Shown here: positions 1-12,848 of the stretch, piece by piece
How the letters are laid out: each line of letters opens with the position of its first letter
Position numbering within the stretch: the first letter of the stretch is position 1
NCBI GenBank assembly: GCA_916613615.1
Contig: OU744737.1
Location: forward strand, 186,001 to 250,000
Reading direction: 5' to 3'
Source: Steromphala cineraria
Taxonomy: Eukaryota > Mollusca > Gastropoda > Trochida > Trochidae
DNA length: 64,000 nucleotides
Notes under the pieces: model-generated
Seen by the model: the letters and a program-made list of their open reading frames with translations, nothing else
What the model was told of the DNA's origin: nothing
The model's database searches: none
Translations under genes and position numbers: made by a program

Positions 1-3000
1 TTGATGCAAGGTGTGGGTAGTTGTTAGAGGTTGAGATTGATGCAAGGTGTGGGTAGTTGTTAGAGGTTGAGATTGATGCAAGATGTGGGTAGTTGTTAGA
101 GGTTGAGATTGATGCAAGGTGTGGGTAGTTGTTAGAGGTTGAGATTGATGCAAGATGTGGGTAGTTGTTAGAGGTTGAGATTGATGCAGGGAGTCTGTTG
201 TTGTTAGAGGTTGAGATTGATGCAGGGAGTCTGTTGTTGTTAGAGGTTGAGATTGATGCAAGGTGTGGGTAGTTGTTAGAGGTTGAGATTGATGCAGGGA
301 GTCTGTTGTTGTAAGAGGTTGAGATTGATGCAAGGGGTCGGTAGTTGTGTGAGGTTGAGATTGATGCAAGGTATGGGTAGTTGTTAGAGGTTGAGATTGA
401 TGCAGGGAGTCTGTTGTTGTTAGAGGTTGAGATTGATGCAGGGAGTCTGTTGTTGTTAGAGGTTGAGATTGATGCAAGGTGTGGGTAGTTGTTAGAGGTT
501 GAGATTGATGCAAGGGGTCGGTAGTTGTGTGAGGTTGAGATTGATGCAAGGTGTGGGTAGTTGTTAGAGGTTGAGATTGATGCAAGGGGTCGGTAGTTGT
601 TAGAGGTTGAGATTGATGCAGGGGGTCGGTAGTTGTTAGAGGTTGAGATTGATGCAAGGTATGGGTAGTTGTTAGAGGTTGAGATTGATGCAGGGAGTCT
701 GTTGTTGTTAGAGGTTGAGATTGATGCAGGGAGTCTGTTGTTGTTAGAGGTTGAGATTGATGCAAGGTGTGGGTAGTTGTTAGAGGTTGAGATTGATGCA
801 AGGGGTCGGTAGTTGTGTGAGGTTGAGATTGATGCAAGGTGTGGGTAGTTGTTAGAGGTTGAGATTGATGCAAGGGGTCGGTAGTTGTTAGAGGTTGAGA
901 TTGATGCAGGGGGTCGGTAGTTGTTAGAGGTTGAGATTGATGCAGGGAGTCTGTTGTTGTTAGAGGTTGAGATTGATGCAGGGAGTCTGTTGTTGTTAGA
1001 GGTTGAGATTGATGCAAGGTGTGGGTAGTTGTTAGAGGTTGAGATTGATGCAAGGTGTGGGTAGTTGTTAGAGGTTGAGATTGATGCAAGGTGTGGGTAG
1101 TTGTTAGAGGTTGAGATTGATGCAAGGTGTGGGTAGTTGTTAGAGGTTGAGATTGATGCAAGGTGTGGGTAGTTGTTAGAGGTTGAGATTAATGCAAGGT
1201 GTGGGTAGTTGTTAGAGGTTGAGATTGATGCAAGGTGTGGGTAGTTGTTAGAGGTTGAGATTGATGCAGGGAGTCTGTTGTTGTTAGAGGTTGAGATTGA
1301 TGCAAGGGGTCGGTAGTTGTGTGAGGTTGAGATTGATGCAAGGTGTGGGTAGTTGTTAGAGGTTGAGATTGATGCAGGGGGTCGGTAGTTGTTAGAGGTT
1401 GAGATTGATGCAAGGGGTGGGTAGTTGTTAGAGGTTGAGATTGATGCAAGGGGTGGGTAGTTGTTAGAGGTTGAGATTGATGCAAGGGGTGGGTAGTTGT
1501 TAGAGGTTGAGATTGATGCAAGGTGTCGGTAGTTGTTAGAGGTTGAGATTGATGCAGGGAGTCTGTTGTTGTAAGAGGTTGAGATTGATGCAGGGGGTCG
1601 GTAGTTGTTAGAGGTTGAGATTGATGCAAGGGGTGGGTAGTTGTTAGAGGTTGAGATTGATGCAAGGTGTGGGTAGTTGTTAGAGGTTGAGATTGATGCA
1701 AGGGGTCGGTAGTTGTTAGAGGTTGAGATTGATGCAGGGAGTCTGTTGTTGTAAGAGGTTGAGATTGATGCAAGGTGTGGGTAGTTGTTAGAGGTTGAGA
1801 TTGATGCAAGGTGTGGGTAGTTGTTAGAGGTTGAGATTAATGCAAGGTGTGGGTAGTTGTTAGAGGTTGAGATTGATGCAAGGTGTGGGTAGTTGTTAGA
1901 GGTTGAGATTGATGCAGGGAGTCTGTTGTTGTTAGAGGTTGAGATTGATGCAAGGGGTCGGTAGTTGTGTGAGGTTGAGATTGATGCAAGGTGTGGGTAG
2001 TTGTTAGAGGTTGAGATTGATGCAGGGGGTCGGTAGTTGTTAGAGGTTGAGATTGATGCAGGGGGTCGGTAGTTGTTAGAGGTTGAGATTGATGCAAGGT
2101 GTGGGTAGTTGTTAGAGGTTGAGATTGATGCAAGGTGTCGGTAGTTGTGTGAGGTTGAGATTGATGCAAGGTGTGGGTAGTTGTTAGAGGTTGAGATTGA
2201 TGCAAGGTGTGGGTAGTTGTTAGAGGTTGAGATTGATGCAGGGAGTCTGTTGTTGTTAGAGGTTGAGATTGATGCAAGGTGTCGGTAGTTGTGTGAGGTT
2301 GAGATTGATGCAAGGTGTGGGTAGTTGTTAGAGGTTGAGATTGATGCAGGGGGTCGGTAGTTGTTAGAGGTTGAGATTGATGCAGGGAGTCTGTTGTTGT
2401 AAGAGGTTGAGATTGATGCAAGGGGTGGGTAGTTGTTAGAGGTTGAGATTGATGCAAGGTGTGGGTAGTTGTTTGAGGTTGAGATTGATGCAAGGTGTCG
2501 GTAGTTGTTAGAGGTTGAGATTGATGCAAGGTGTCGGTAGTTGTTAGAGGTTGAGGTTGATGCAAGGTGTCGGTAGTTGTGTGAGGTTGAGATTGATGCA
2601 AGGTGTGGGTAGTTGTTAGAGGTTGAGATTGATGCAAGGGGTCGGTAGTTGTTAGAGGTTGAGATTGATGCAAGGTGTGGGTAGTTGTTAGAGGTTGAGA
2701 TTGATGCAAGGTATGGGTAGTTGTTAGAGGTTGAGATTGATGCAGGGAGTCTGTTGTTGTTAGAGGTTGAGATTGATGCAGGGAGTCTGTTGTTGTTAGA
2801 GGTTGAGATTGATGCAAAGTGTGGGTAGTTGTTAGAGGTTGAGATTGATGCAAGGTGTGGGTAGTTGTTAGAGGTTGAGATTGATGCAGGGAGTCTGTTG
2901 TTGTTAGAGGTTGAGATTGATGCAAGGGGTCGGTAGTTGTGTGAGGTTGAGATTGATGCAAGGTGTGGGTAGTTGTTAGAGGTTGAGATTGATGCAAGGG

Positions 3001-5182
3001 GTCGGTAGTTGTGTGAGGTTGAGATTGATGCAAGGTGTGGGTAGTTGTTAGAGGTTGAGATTGATGCAAGGGGTCGGTAGTTGTTAGAGGTTGAGATTGA
3101 TGCAGGGGGTCGGTAGTTGTTAGAGGTTGAGATTGATGCAGGGAGTCTGTTGTTGTTAGAGGTTGAGATTGATGCAAGGGGTCGGTAGTTGTGTGAGGTT
3201 GAGATTGATGCAAGGTGTGGGTAGTTGTTAGAGGTTGAGATTGATGCAGGGGGTCGGTAGTTGTTAGAGGTTGAGATTGATGCAGGGAGTCTGTTGTTGT
3301 TAGAGGTTGAGATTGATGCAAGGTGTCGGTAGTTGTGTGAGGTTGAGATTGATGCAAGGTGTGGGTAGTTGTTAGAGGTTGAGATTGATGCAAGGGGTCG
3401 GTAGTTGTGTGAGGTTGAGATTGATGCAAGGTGTGGGTAGTTGTTAGAGGTTGAGATTGATGCAGGGAGTCTGTTGTTGTTAGAGGTTGAGATTGATGCA
3501 AGGTGTCGGTAGTTGTGTGAGGTTGAGATTGATGCAAGGTGTGGGTAGTTGTTAGAGGTTGAGATTGATGCAGGGGGTCGGTAGTTGTTAGAGGTTGAGA
3601 TTGATGCAGGGAGTCTGTTGTTGTTAGAGGTTGAGATTGATGCAAGGTGTCGGTAGTTGTTAGAGGTTGAGATTGATGCAGGGGGTCGGTAGTTGTTAGA
3701 GGTTGAGATTGATGCAAGGAGTCTGTTGTTGTTAGAGGTTGAGATTGATGCAAGGTGTCGGTAGTTGTTAGAGGTTGAGATTGATGCAGGGAGTCTGTTG
3801 TTGTTAGAGGTTGAGATTGATGCAAGGTGTCGGTAGTTGTTAGAGGTTGAGATTGATGCAGGGGGTCGGTAGTTGTTAGAGGTTGAGATTGATGCAGGGA
3901 GTCTGTTGTTGTAAGAGGTTGAGATTGATGCAAGGTGTGGGTAGTTGTTAGAGGTTGAGATTGATGCAAGGTGTGGGTAGTTGTTAGAGGTTGAGATTGA
4001 TGCAAGGGGTCGGTAGTTGTTAGAGGTTGAGATTGATGCAAGGTGTGGGTAGTTGTTAGAGGTTGAGATTGATGCAAGGTGTGGGTAGTTGTTAGAGGTT
4101 GAGATTGATGCAAGGTATGGGTAGTTGTTAGAGGTTGAGATTGATGCAGGGAGTCTGTTGTTGTTAGAGGTTGAGATTGATGCAGGGAGTCTGTTGTTGT
4201 TAGAGGTTGAGATTGATGCAAGGTGTGGGTAGTTGTTAGAGGTTGAGATTGATGCAAGGTGTGGGTAGTTGTTAGAGGTTGAGATTGATGCAGGGAGTCT
4301 GTTGTTGTTAGAGGTTGAGATTGATGCAAGGGGTCGGTAGTTGTGTGAGGTTGAGATTGATGCAAGGTGTGGGTAGTTGTTAGAGGTTGAGATTGATGCA
4401 AGGGGTCGGTAGTTGTGTGAGGTTGAGATTGATGCAAGGGGTCGGTAGTTGTTAGAGGTTGAGATTGATGCAAGGGGTCGGTAGTTGTTAGAGGTTGAGA
4501 TTGATGCAAGGTGTGGGTAGTTGTTAGAGGTTGAGATTGATGCAGGGAGTCGGTAGTTGTTAGAGGTTGAGATTGATGCAATGTGTGGGTAGTTGTTAGA
4601 GGTTGAGATTGATGCAAGGTGTGGGTAGTTGTTAGAGGTTGAGATTGATGCAAGGTGTGGGTAGTTGTTAGAGGTTGAGATTGATGCAAGGTGTGGGTAG
4701 TTGTTAGAGGTTGAGATTGATGCAAGGTGTGGGTAGTTGTTAGAGGTTGAGATTGATGCAAGGTGTGGGTAGTTGTTAGAGGTTGAGATTGATGCAAGGT
4801 GTGGGTAGTTGTTAGAGGTTGAGATTGATGCAAGGTGTGGGTAGTTGTTAGAGGTTGAGATTGATGCAAGGTGTGGGTAGTTGTTAGAGGTTGAGATTGA
4901 TGCAAGGTGTGGGTAGTTGTTAGAGGTTGAGATTGATGCAAGGTGTGGGTAGTTGTTCGAGGTTGAGATTGATGCAGGGAGTCTGTTGTTGTTCGAGGAT
5001 GAGATTGATGCAAGGTGTGGGTAGTTGTTAGAGGTTGAGATTGATGCAAGGTGTGGGTAGTTGTTAGAGGTTCAGATTGATGCAAGGGGTGGGTAGTTGT
5101 TAGAGGTTGAGATTGATGCAAGGTGTGGGTAGTTGTTAGAGGTTGAGATTGATGCAAGGTGTGGGTAGTTGTTAGAGGTTGA
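1..5182 (+). repeat. Domain A: satellite, G/T-rich strand on top
   Basis: About 144 units run in the orientation TTGATGCAAGG to GAGGTTGAGA. Unit phase at position 1 and at position 5041 is the same, so no net insertion or deletion occurred over about 5 kb. Variants include units ending TAGTTGTGT, units with CTGTTGTTG, a subset where TTGTTGTTA becomes TTGTTGTAA (near 312, 1570, 1751, 2400 and 3910), and two GATTAATGC units at about 1189 and 1837. The last kilobase (about 4580-4970) is a homogeneous run of AGGTGTGGG units. The one-base-short unit common in the two following domains was not seen here, which suggests A is a separate lineage of the array or predates that variant. No gene is present in this stretch. 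Confidence 0.97.
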
Positions 5183-5200
5183 TGTTGTTGACCCCTTGCA
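5175..5200. other. Inversion junction 1 (A/B) with 7-bp filler
   Basis: The top strand runs through a normal unit as far as GTTAGAGGTTGA (ending at 5182). Seven bases, TGTTGTT (5183-5189), follow, and then GACCCCTTGCATCAATCTC begins the reverse-complement orientation. The filler fits neither orientation as the next expected bases, although GTTGTT occurs inside normal units. Such short fillers are typical of end joining or template switching, which is an inference here. A misassembly joining opposite-orientation reads is the alternative. Confidence 0.93.
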
Positions 5201-7939
5201 TCAATCTCAACCTCTAACAACAACAGACTCCCTGCATCAATCTCAACCTCTAACAACAACAGACTCCCTGCATCAATCTCAACCTCTAACAACTACCCAC
5301 ACCTTGCATCAATCTCAACCTCTAACAACTACCCACACCTTGCATCAATCTCAAACTCTAACAACTACCCACACCTTGCATCAATCTCAACCTCTAACAA
5401 CTACCGACACCTTGCATCAATCTCAACCTCTAACAACTACCCACACCTTGCATCAATCTCAACCTCTAACAACTACCCACACCTTGCATCAATCTCAACC
5501 TCACACAACTACCGACACCTTGCATCAATCTCAACCTCTAACAACTACCCACACCTTGCATCAATCTCAACCTTTAACAACTACCGACCCCTTGCATCAA
5601 TCTCAACCTCTAACAACTACCCACACCTTGCATCAATCTCAACCTCACACAACTACCGACACCTTGCATCAATCTCAACCTCTAACAACAACAGACCCCT
5701 TGCATCAATCTCAACCTCACACAACAACAGACTCCCTGCATCAATCTCAACCTCTAACAACTACCCACACCTTGCATCAATCTCAACCTCACACAACTAC
5801 CGACCCCTTGCATCAATCTCAACCTCTAACAACTACCGACCCCTTGCATCAATCTCAACCTCTAACAACAACAGACTCCCTGCATCAATCTCAACCTCGA
5901 ACAACTACCCACACCTTGCATCAATCTCAACCTCTAACAACTACCCACACCTTGCATCAATCTCAACCTCTAACAACTACCCACACCTTGCATCAATCTC
6001 AACCTCTAACAACTACCCACCCCTTGCATCAATCTGAACCTCTAACAACTACCCACACCTTGCATCAATCTCAACCTCTAACAACTACCCACACCTTGCA
6101 TCAATCTCAACCTCTATCAACTACCGACTCCCTGCATCAATCTCAACCTCTAACAACTACCCACACCTTGCATCAATCTCAACCTCTAACAACTACCCAC
6201 ACCTTGCATCAATCTCAACCTCTAACAACAACAGACTCCCTGCATCAATCTCAACCTCTAACAACTACCGACCCCTGCATCAATCTCAACCTCTAACAAC
6301 TACCCACACCTTGCATCAATCTCAACCTCACACAACTACCGACCCCTTGCATCAATCTCAACCTCTAACAACTACCCACACCTTGCATCAATCTCAACCT
6401 CTAACAACTACCCACACCTTGCATCAATCTCAACCTCTAACAACAACAGACTCCCTGCATCAATCTCAACCTCTAACAACTACCGACCCCTGCATCAATC
6501 TCAACCTCTAACAACTACCCACACCTTGCATCAATCTCAACCTCACACAACTACCGACCCCTTGCATCAATCTCAACCTCTAACAACTACAGACTCCCTG
6601 CATCAATCTCAACCTCTAACAACAACAGACTCCCTGCATCAATCTCAACCTCTAACAACAACAGACTCCCTACATCAATCTCAACCTCTAACAACTACCG
6701 ACACCTTGCATCAATCTCAACCTCTAACAACAACAGACTCCCTGCATCAATCTCAACCTCTAACAACTACCGACCCCCTGCATCAATCTCAACCTCTAAC
6801 AACTACCCACACCTTGCATCAATCTCAACCTCACACAACTACCGACCCCTTGCATCAATCTCAACCTCTAACAACAACAGACTCCCTGCATCAATCTCAA
6901 CCTCTAACAACTACCCACACCTTGCATCAATCTCAACCTCTAACAACTACCCACACCTTGCATCAATCTCAACCTCTAACAACAACAGACTCCCTGCATC
7001 AATCTCAACCTCTAACAACTACCCACACCTTGCATCAATCTCAACCTCTAACAACTACCCACACCTTGCATCAATCTCAACCTCTAACAACTACCCACAT
7101 CTTGCATCAATCTCAACCTCTAACAACTACCCACACCTTGCATCAATCTCAACCTCTAACAACTACCCACACCTTGCATCAATCTCAACCTCTAACAACT
7201 ACCCACCCCTTGCATCAATCTCAACCTCTAACAACTACCCACACCTTGCATCAATCTCAACCTCTAACAACTACCCACACCTTGCATCAATCTCAACCTC
7301 TATCAACTACCGACTCCCTGCATCAATCTCAACCTCTAACAACTACCCACACCTTGCATCAATCTCAACCTCTAACAACTACCCACACCTTGCATCAATC
7401 TCAACCTCTATCAACTACCGACTCCCTGCATCAATCTCAACCTCTAACAACTACCCACACCTTGCATCAATCTCAACCTCTAACAACTACCCACACCTTG
7501 CATCAATCTCAACCTCTAACAACTACCCACACCTTGCATCAATCTCAACCTCTAACAACTACCCACCCCTTGCATCAATCTGAACCTCTAACAACTACCC
7601 ACACCTTGCATCAATCTCAACCTCTAACAACTACCCACACCTTGCATCAATCTCAACCTCTAACAACAACAGACTCCCTGCATCAATCTCAACCTCGAAC
7701 AACTACCCACACCTTGCATCAATCTCAACCTCTAACAACTACCCACACCTTGCATCAATCTCAACCTCTAACAACTACCCACACCTTGCATCAATCTCAA
7801 CCTCTAACAACTACCCACCCCTTGCATCAATCTCAACCTCTAACAACTACCCACACCTTGCATCAATCTCAACCTCTAACAACTACCCACACCTTGCATC
7901 AATCTCAACCTCTAACAACTACCCACACCTTGCATCAAT

Positions 7940-9260
7940 CTCAACCTCTAACAACTACCGACCCCTGCATCAATCTCAACCTCTAACAACTACCCACACC
8001 TTGCATCAATCTCAACCTCTAACAACTACCCACACCTTGCATCAATCTCAACCTCTAACAACTACCCACCCCTTGCATCAATCTCAACCTCTAACAACTA
8101 CCCACACCTTGCATCAATCTCAACCTCTAACAACTACCCACACCTTGCATCAATCTCAACCTCTAACAACTACCCACACATTGCATCAATCTCAACCTCT
8201 AACAACTACCCACACCTTGCATCAATCTCAACCTCTAACAACTACCCACCCCTTGCATCAATCTCAACCTCTAACAACTACCCACACCTTGCATCAATCT
8301 CAACCTCTAACAACTACCCACACATTGCATCAATCTCAACCTCTAACAACTACCGACTCCCTGCATCAATCTCAACCTCTAACAACTACCCACACCTTGC
8401 ATCAATCTCAACCTCTAACAACTACCCACACCTTGCATCAATCTCAACCTCTAACAACTACCGACCCCTTGCATCAATCTCAACCTCTAACAACTACCCA
8501 CACCTTGCATCAATCTCAACCTCTAACAACTACCGACACCTTGCATCAATCTCAACCTCTAACAACAACAGACTCCCTGCATCAATCTCAACCTCTAACA
8601 ACTACCGACCCCTGCATCAATCTCAACCTCTAACAACTACCCACTACTTGCATCAATCTCAGCCTCACACAACTACCGACCCCTTGCATCAATCTCAACC
8701 TCTAACAACAACAGACTCCCTGCATCAATCTCAACCTCTAACAACAACAGACTCCCTGCATCAATCTCAACCTCTAACAACTACCGACCCCCTGCATCAA
8801 TCTCAACCTCTAACAACTACCGACCCCTTGCATCAATCTCAACCTCTAACAACTACCCACACCTTGCATCAATCTCAACCTCTAACAACTACCCACACGT
8901 TGCATCAATCTCAACCTTTAACAACTACCGACCCCTTGCATCAATCTCAACCTCTAACAACTACCCACACCTTGCATCAATCTCAACCTCACACAACTAC
9001 CGACACCTTGCATCAATCTCAACCTCTAACAACAACAGACTCCCTGCATCAATCTCAACCTCTAACAACAACCGAACCCCTGCATCAATCTCAACCTCTA
9101 ACAACTACCCACACCTTGCATCAATCTCAACCTCTAACAACTACCGACCCCTTGCATCAATCTCAACCTCTAACAACAACAGACTCCCTGCATCAATCTC
9201 AACCTCGAACAACTACCCACACCTTGCATCAATCTCAACCTCTAACAACTACCTACACCT
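7940..9260 (+). repeat. Left arm of 1.3-kb inverted duplication
   Basis: This segment is close to a perfect reverse complement of 14036-15356, with x pairing to 23296 minus x. Rare bases pair exactly: A at 8180 with T at 15116, A at 8324 with T at 14972, G at 8899 with C at 14397, T at 9254 with A at 14042, and the CAG of AGCCTCAC at 8660-8662 with CTG at 14634. The one difference I found is a CACACAA unit near 8990, whose partner has the TTAG form. Similarity stops just left of the 35 bp unit at 7961 and just right of the TACCTACACC unit. Confidence 0.9.
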
Positions 9261-10844
9261 TGCATCAATCTCAGCCTCACACAACTACCGACCCCTTGCA
9301 TCAATCTCAACCTCTAACAACAACAGACTCCCTGCATCAATCTCAACCTCTAACAACAACAGACTCCCTGCATCAATCTCAACCTCTAACAACTACCGAC
9401 CCCCTGCATCAATCTCAACCTCTAACAACTACCCACACCTTGCATCAATCTCAACCTCTAACAACTACCCACACCTTGCATCAATCTCAACCTCTAACAA
9501 CTACCCACACCTTGCATCAATCTCAACCTCTAACAACTACCCACACCTTGCATCAATCTCAACCTCTAACAACTACCCACACATTGCATCAATCTCAACC
9601 TCTAACAACTACCGACTCCCTGCATCAATCTCAACCTCAAACAACTACCCACACCTTGCATCAATCACAACCTCTAACAACTACCCACACCTTGCATCAA
9701 TCTCAACCTCTAACAACTACCCACACCTTGCATCAATCTCAACCTCTAACAACTACCCACACCTTGCATCAATCTCAACCTCTAACAACCACCGACACCT
9801 TGCATCAATCTCAACCTCTAACAACTACCGACACCTTGCATCAATCTCAACCTCTAACAACTACCCACACCTTGCATCAATCTCAACCTCTAACAACTAC
9901 CCACTACTTGCATCAATCTCAACCTCTAACAACTACCGACCCCTTGCATCAATCTCAACCTCTAACAACTACCCACACCTTGCATCAATCTCAACCTCAC
10001 ACAACTACCGACCCCTTGCATCAATCTCAACCTCACACAACTACCGACCCCTTGCATCAATCTCAACCTCTAACAACAACAGACTCCCTGCATCAATCTC
10101 AACCTCTAACAACTACCCACACCTTGCATCAATCTCAACCTCTAACAACAACAGACTCCCTGCATCAATCTCAACCTCTAACAACTACCCACACCTTGCA
10201 TCAATCTCAACCTCTAACAACTACCCACACCTTGCATCAATCTCAACCTCTAACAACTACCCACACCTTGCATCAATCTCAACCTCTAACAACTATCCAC
10301 CCCTTGCATCAATCTCAACCTCTAACAACTACCCACACCTTGCATCAATCTCAACCTCTAACAACTACCCACACCTTGCATCAATCTCAACCTCTAACAA
10401 CTACCCACACCTTGCATCAATCTCAACCTCTAAGAACTACCCACACCTTGCATCAATCTCAACCTCTAACAACTACCCACCCCTTGCATCAATCTCAACC
10501 TCTAACAACTACCCACACCTTGCATCAATCTCAACCTCTAACAACTACCCATACCTTGCATCAATCTCAACCTCTAACAACTACCGACTCCCTGCATCAA
10601 TCTCAACCTCTAACAACTACCCACACCTTGCATCAATCTCAACCTCTAACAACTACCCACACCTTGCATCAATCTCAACCTCTAACAACTACCCACACCT
10701 TGCATCAATCTCAACCTCTAACAACAACAGACTCCCTGCATCAATCTCAACCTCTAACAACTACCGACCCCTGCATCAATCTCAACCTCTAACAACTACC
10801 CACACCTTGCATCAATCTCAACCTCACACAACTACCGACCCCTT

Positions 10845-10870
10845 GCATCAACCTCTAACAACTACCGACC
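10845..10870. repeat. 30-bp unit with 6-bp deletion
   Basis: The top strand reads CTTGCATCAACCTCTAAC, where neighbouring units read CATCAATCTCAACCTC. Six bases are missing, and the spacing between the flanking 35 bp units (10767 to 12056, 1,289 bp) equals 36 units minus 7 bases, confirming it. The flanking CAAYCTCAAC sequence offers short direct repeats for a slippage deletion. It is the only six-base loss I found in the inverted block. Confidence 0.9.
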
Positions 10871-12666
10871 CCCTGCATCAATCTCAACCTCTAACAACTA
10901 CCGACCCCTTGCATCAATCTCAACCTCTAACAACTACCCACACCTTGCATCAATCTCAACCTCACACAACTACCGACCCCTTGCATCAATCTCAACCTCA
11001 CACAACTACCGACACCTTGCATCAATCTCAACCTCTAACAACAACAGACTCCCTGCATCAATCTCAACCTCTAACAACTACCGACCCCCTGCATCAATCT
11101 CAACCTCTAACAACTACCCACACCTTGCATCAATCTCAACCTCTAACAACTACCCACACCTTGCATCAATCTCAACCTCTAACAACTACCCACACCTTGC
11201 ATCAATCTCAAACTCTAACAACTACCCACACCTTGCATCAATCTCAACCTCTAACAACTACCGACACCTTGCATCAATCTCAACCTCTAACAACTACCCA
11301 CACCTTGCATCAATCTCAACCTCTAACAACTACCCACACCTTGCATCAATCTCAACCTCTAACAACTACCCACCCCTTGCATCAATCTCAACCTCTAACA
11401 ACTACCGACCCCTTGCATCAATCTCAACCTCTAACAACTACCCACACCTTGCATCAATCTCAGCCTCACACAACTACCGACCCCTTGCATCAATCTCAAC
11501 CTCTAACAACAACAGACTCCCTGCATCAATCTCAACCTCTAACAACAACAGACTCCCTGCATCAATCTCAACCTCTAACAACTACCGACCCCCTGCATCA
11601 ATCTCAACCTCTAACAACTACCCACACCTTGCATCAATCTCAACCTCTAACAACTACCCACACCTTGCATCAATCTCAACCTCTAACAACTACCCACCCC
11701 TTGCATCAATCTCAACCTCTAACAACTACCCACACCTTGCATCAATCTCAACCTCTAACAACTACCCACACATTGCATCAATCTCAACCTCTAACAACTA
11801 CCGACTCCCTGCATCAATCTCAACCTCAAACAACTACCCACACCTTGCATCAATCTCAACCTCTAACAACTACCAACACCTTGCATCAATCTCAACCTCT
11901 AACAACTACCCACACCTTGCATCAATCTCAACCTCTAACAACTACCCACACCTTGCATCAATCTCAACCTCTAACAACTACCGACACCTTGCATCAATCT
12001 CAACCTCTAACAACAACAGACTCCCTGCATCAATCTCAACCTCTAACAACTACCGACCCCTGCATCAATCTCAACCTCTAACAACTACCCACTACTTGCA
12101 TCAATCTCAACCTCTAACAACTACCGACCCCTTGCATCAATCTCAACCTCTAACAACTACCCACACCTTGCATCAATCTCAACCTCACACAACTACCGAC
12201 CCCTTGCATCAATCTCAACCTCACACAACTACCGACCCCTTGCATCAATCTCAACCTCTAACAACAACAGACTCCCTACATCAATCTCAACCTCTAACAA
12301 CTACCCACACCTTGCATCAATCTCAACCTCTAACAACAACAGACTCCCTGCATCAATCTCAACCTCTAACAACTACCCACACCTTGCATCAATCTCAACC
12401 TCTAACAACTACCCACACCTTGCATCAATCTCAACCTCTAACAACTACCCACACCTTGCATCAATCTCAACCTCTAACAACTATCCACCCCTTGCATCAA
12501 TCTCAACCTCTAACAACTACCCACACCTTGCATCAATCTCAACCTCTAACAACTACCCACACCTTGCATCAATCTCAACCTCTAACAACTACCCACACCT
12601 TGCATCAATCTCAACCTCTAACAACAACAGACTCCCTGCATCAATCTCAACCTCTAACAACTACCG

Positions 12667-12676
12667 ACCCCTGCAT
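12667..12676 (-). repeat. 35-bp unit, last of seven in domain B
   Basis: ACCCCTGCAT stands where most units have ACCCCTTGCAT or ACCCCCTGCAT, so one base is missing. The same lesion lies at 6271, 6486, 7961, 8608, 10767 and 12056. Spacings are 215, 1475, 647, 2159, 1289 and 611 bp. All are multiples of 36 minus one, except the 1289 interval, which also contains the six-base deletion. The lesion is preceded on this strand by an ACAGACTCCCTG unit and usually followed by a unit with CACACAAC, so it marks one higher-order register. Confidence 0.93.
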
Positions 12677-12815
12677 CAATCTCAACCTCTAACAACTACC
12701 CACACCTTGCAACAATCTCAACCTCACACAACTACCGACCCCTTGCATCAATCTCAACCTCTAACAACAACAGACTCCCTGCATCAATCTCAACCTCTAA
12801 CAACAACAGACTCCC

Positions 12816-12848
12816 TGCATCAATCTCTTAGAGGTTGAGATTGATGCA
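12816..12848. other. Inversion junction 2 (B/C) with hairpin
   Basis: The top strand switches directly from TGCATCAATCTC (ending at 12827) to TTAGAGGTTGAGATTGATGC, with no filler. GCATCAATCTC and GAGATTGATGC form an 11 bp perfect stem (12817-12827 and 12837-12847) around the nine-base loop TTAGAGGTT. The sequence to the right matches the reverse complement of the region ending near 8705, including the rare CTGAG and CAAGTAGTGG variants, rather than the immediately adjacent left arm. This pattern fits strand switching to a paralogous position in the array. A chimeric assembly join would look the same. Confidence 0.93.

Larger units (their letters stand above)
5190..12827 (-). repeat. Domain B: inverted satellite block
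   Basis: About 212 units lie in the opposite orientation to the rest of the window, so the top strand reads CATCAATCTCAACCTC. Variants are the complements of those in domain C. They include CAGCCTCACAC (about 8660, 9270 and 11461), CCACTACTTGC (about 8641, 9901 and 12088), AAGAACTACCC (about 10433) and AACCGAACCCC (about 9078). Seven one-base-short 35 bp units occur near 6271, 6486, 7961, 8608, 10767, 12056 and 12667. One 30 bp unit near 10850 has lost six bases. Apart from these, spacing is an exact multiple of 36. The block shares its marker combinations with domain C, so it was probably inverted out of, or copied from, C-type array. No gene is present. Confidence 0.97.

Noticed and set aside
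5169..6296. Plus-strand frame starting MLEVDVVDPLHQ that crosses the first junction
   Set aside because: The distinctive start is the junction filler read in frame with the inverted units, not a conserved protein start.
5183..12827. Inverted block as a transposon with terminal inverted repeats
   Set aside because: The block carries only satellite units, with no transposase and no target-site duplication at its ends.
5183..12828. Inversion as a pure assembly error
   Set aside because: Not excluded, but not preferred: the joins are clean, one has a filler, and the inverted block has its own private variants such as the six-base deletion near 10850. Only spanning reads can settle it.
12816..12848. 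Rho-independent terminator or structured RNA at the hairpin
   Set aside because: The stem is just the same unit segment in opposite orientations at the junction. There is no T-tract or conserved RNA feature.
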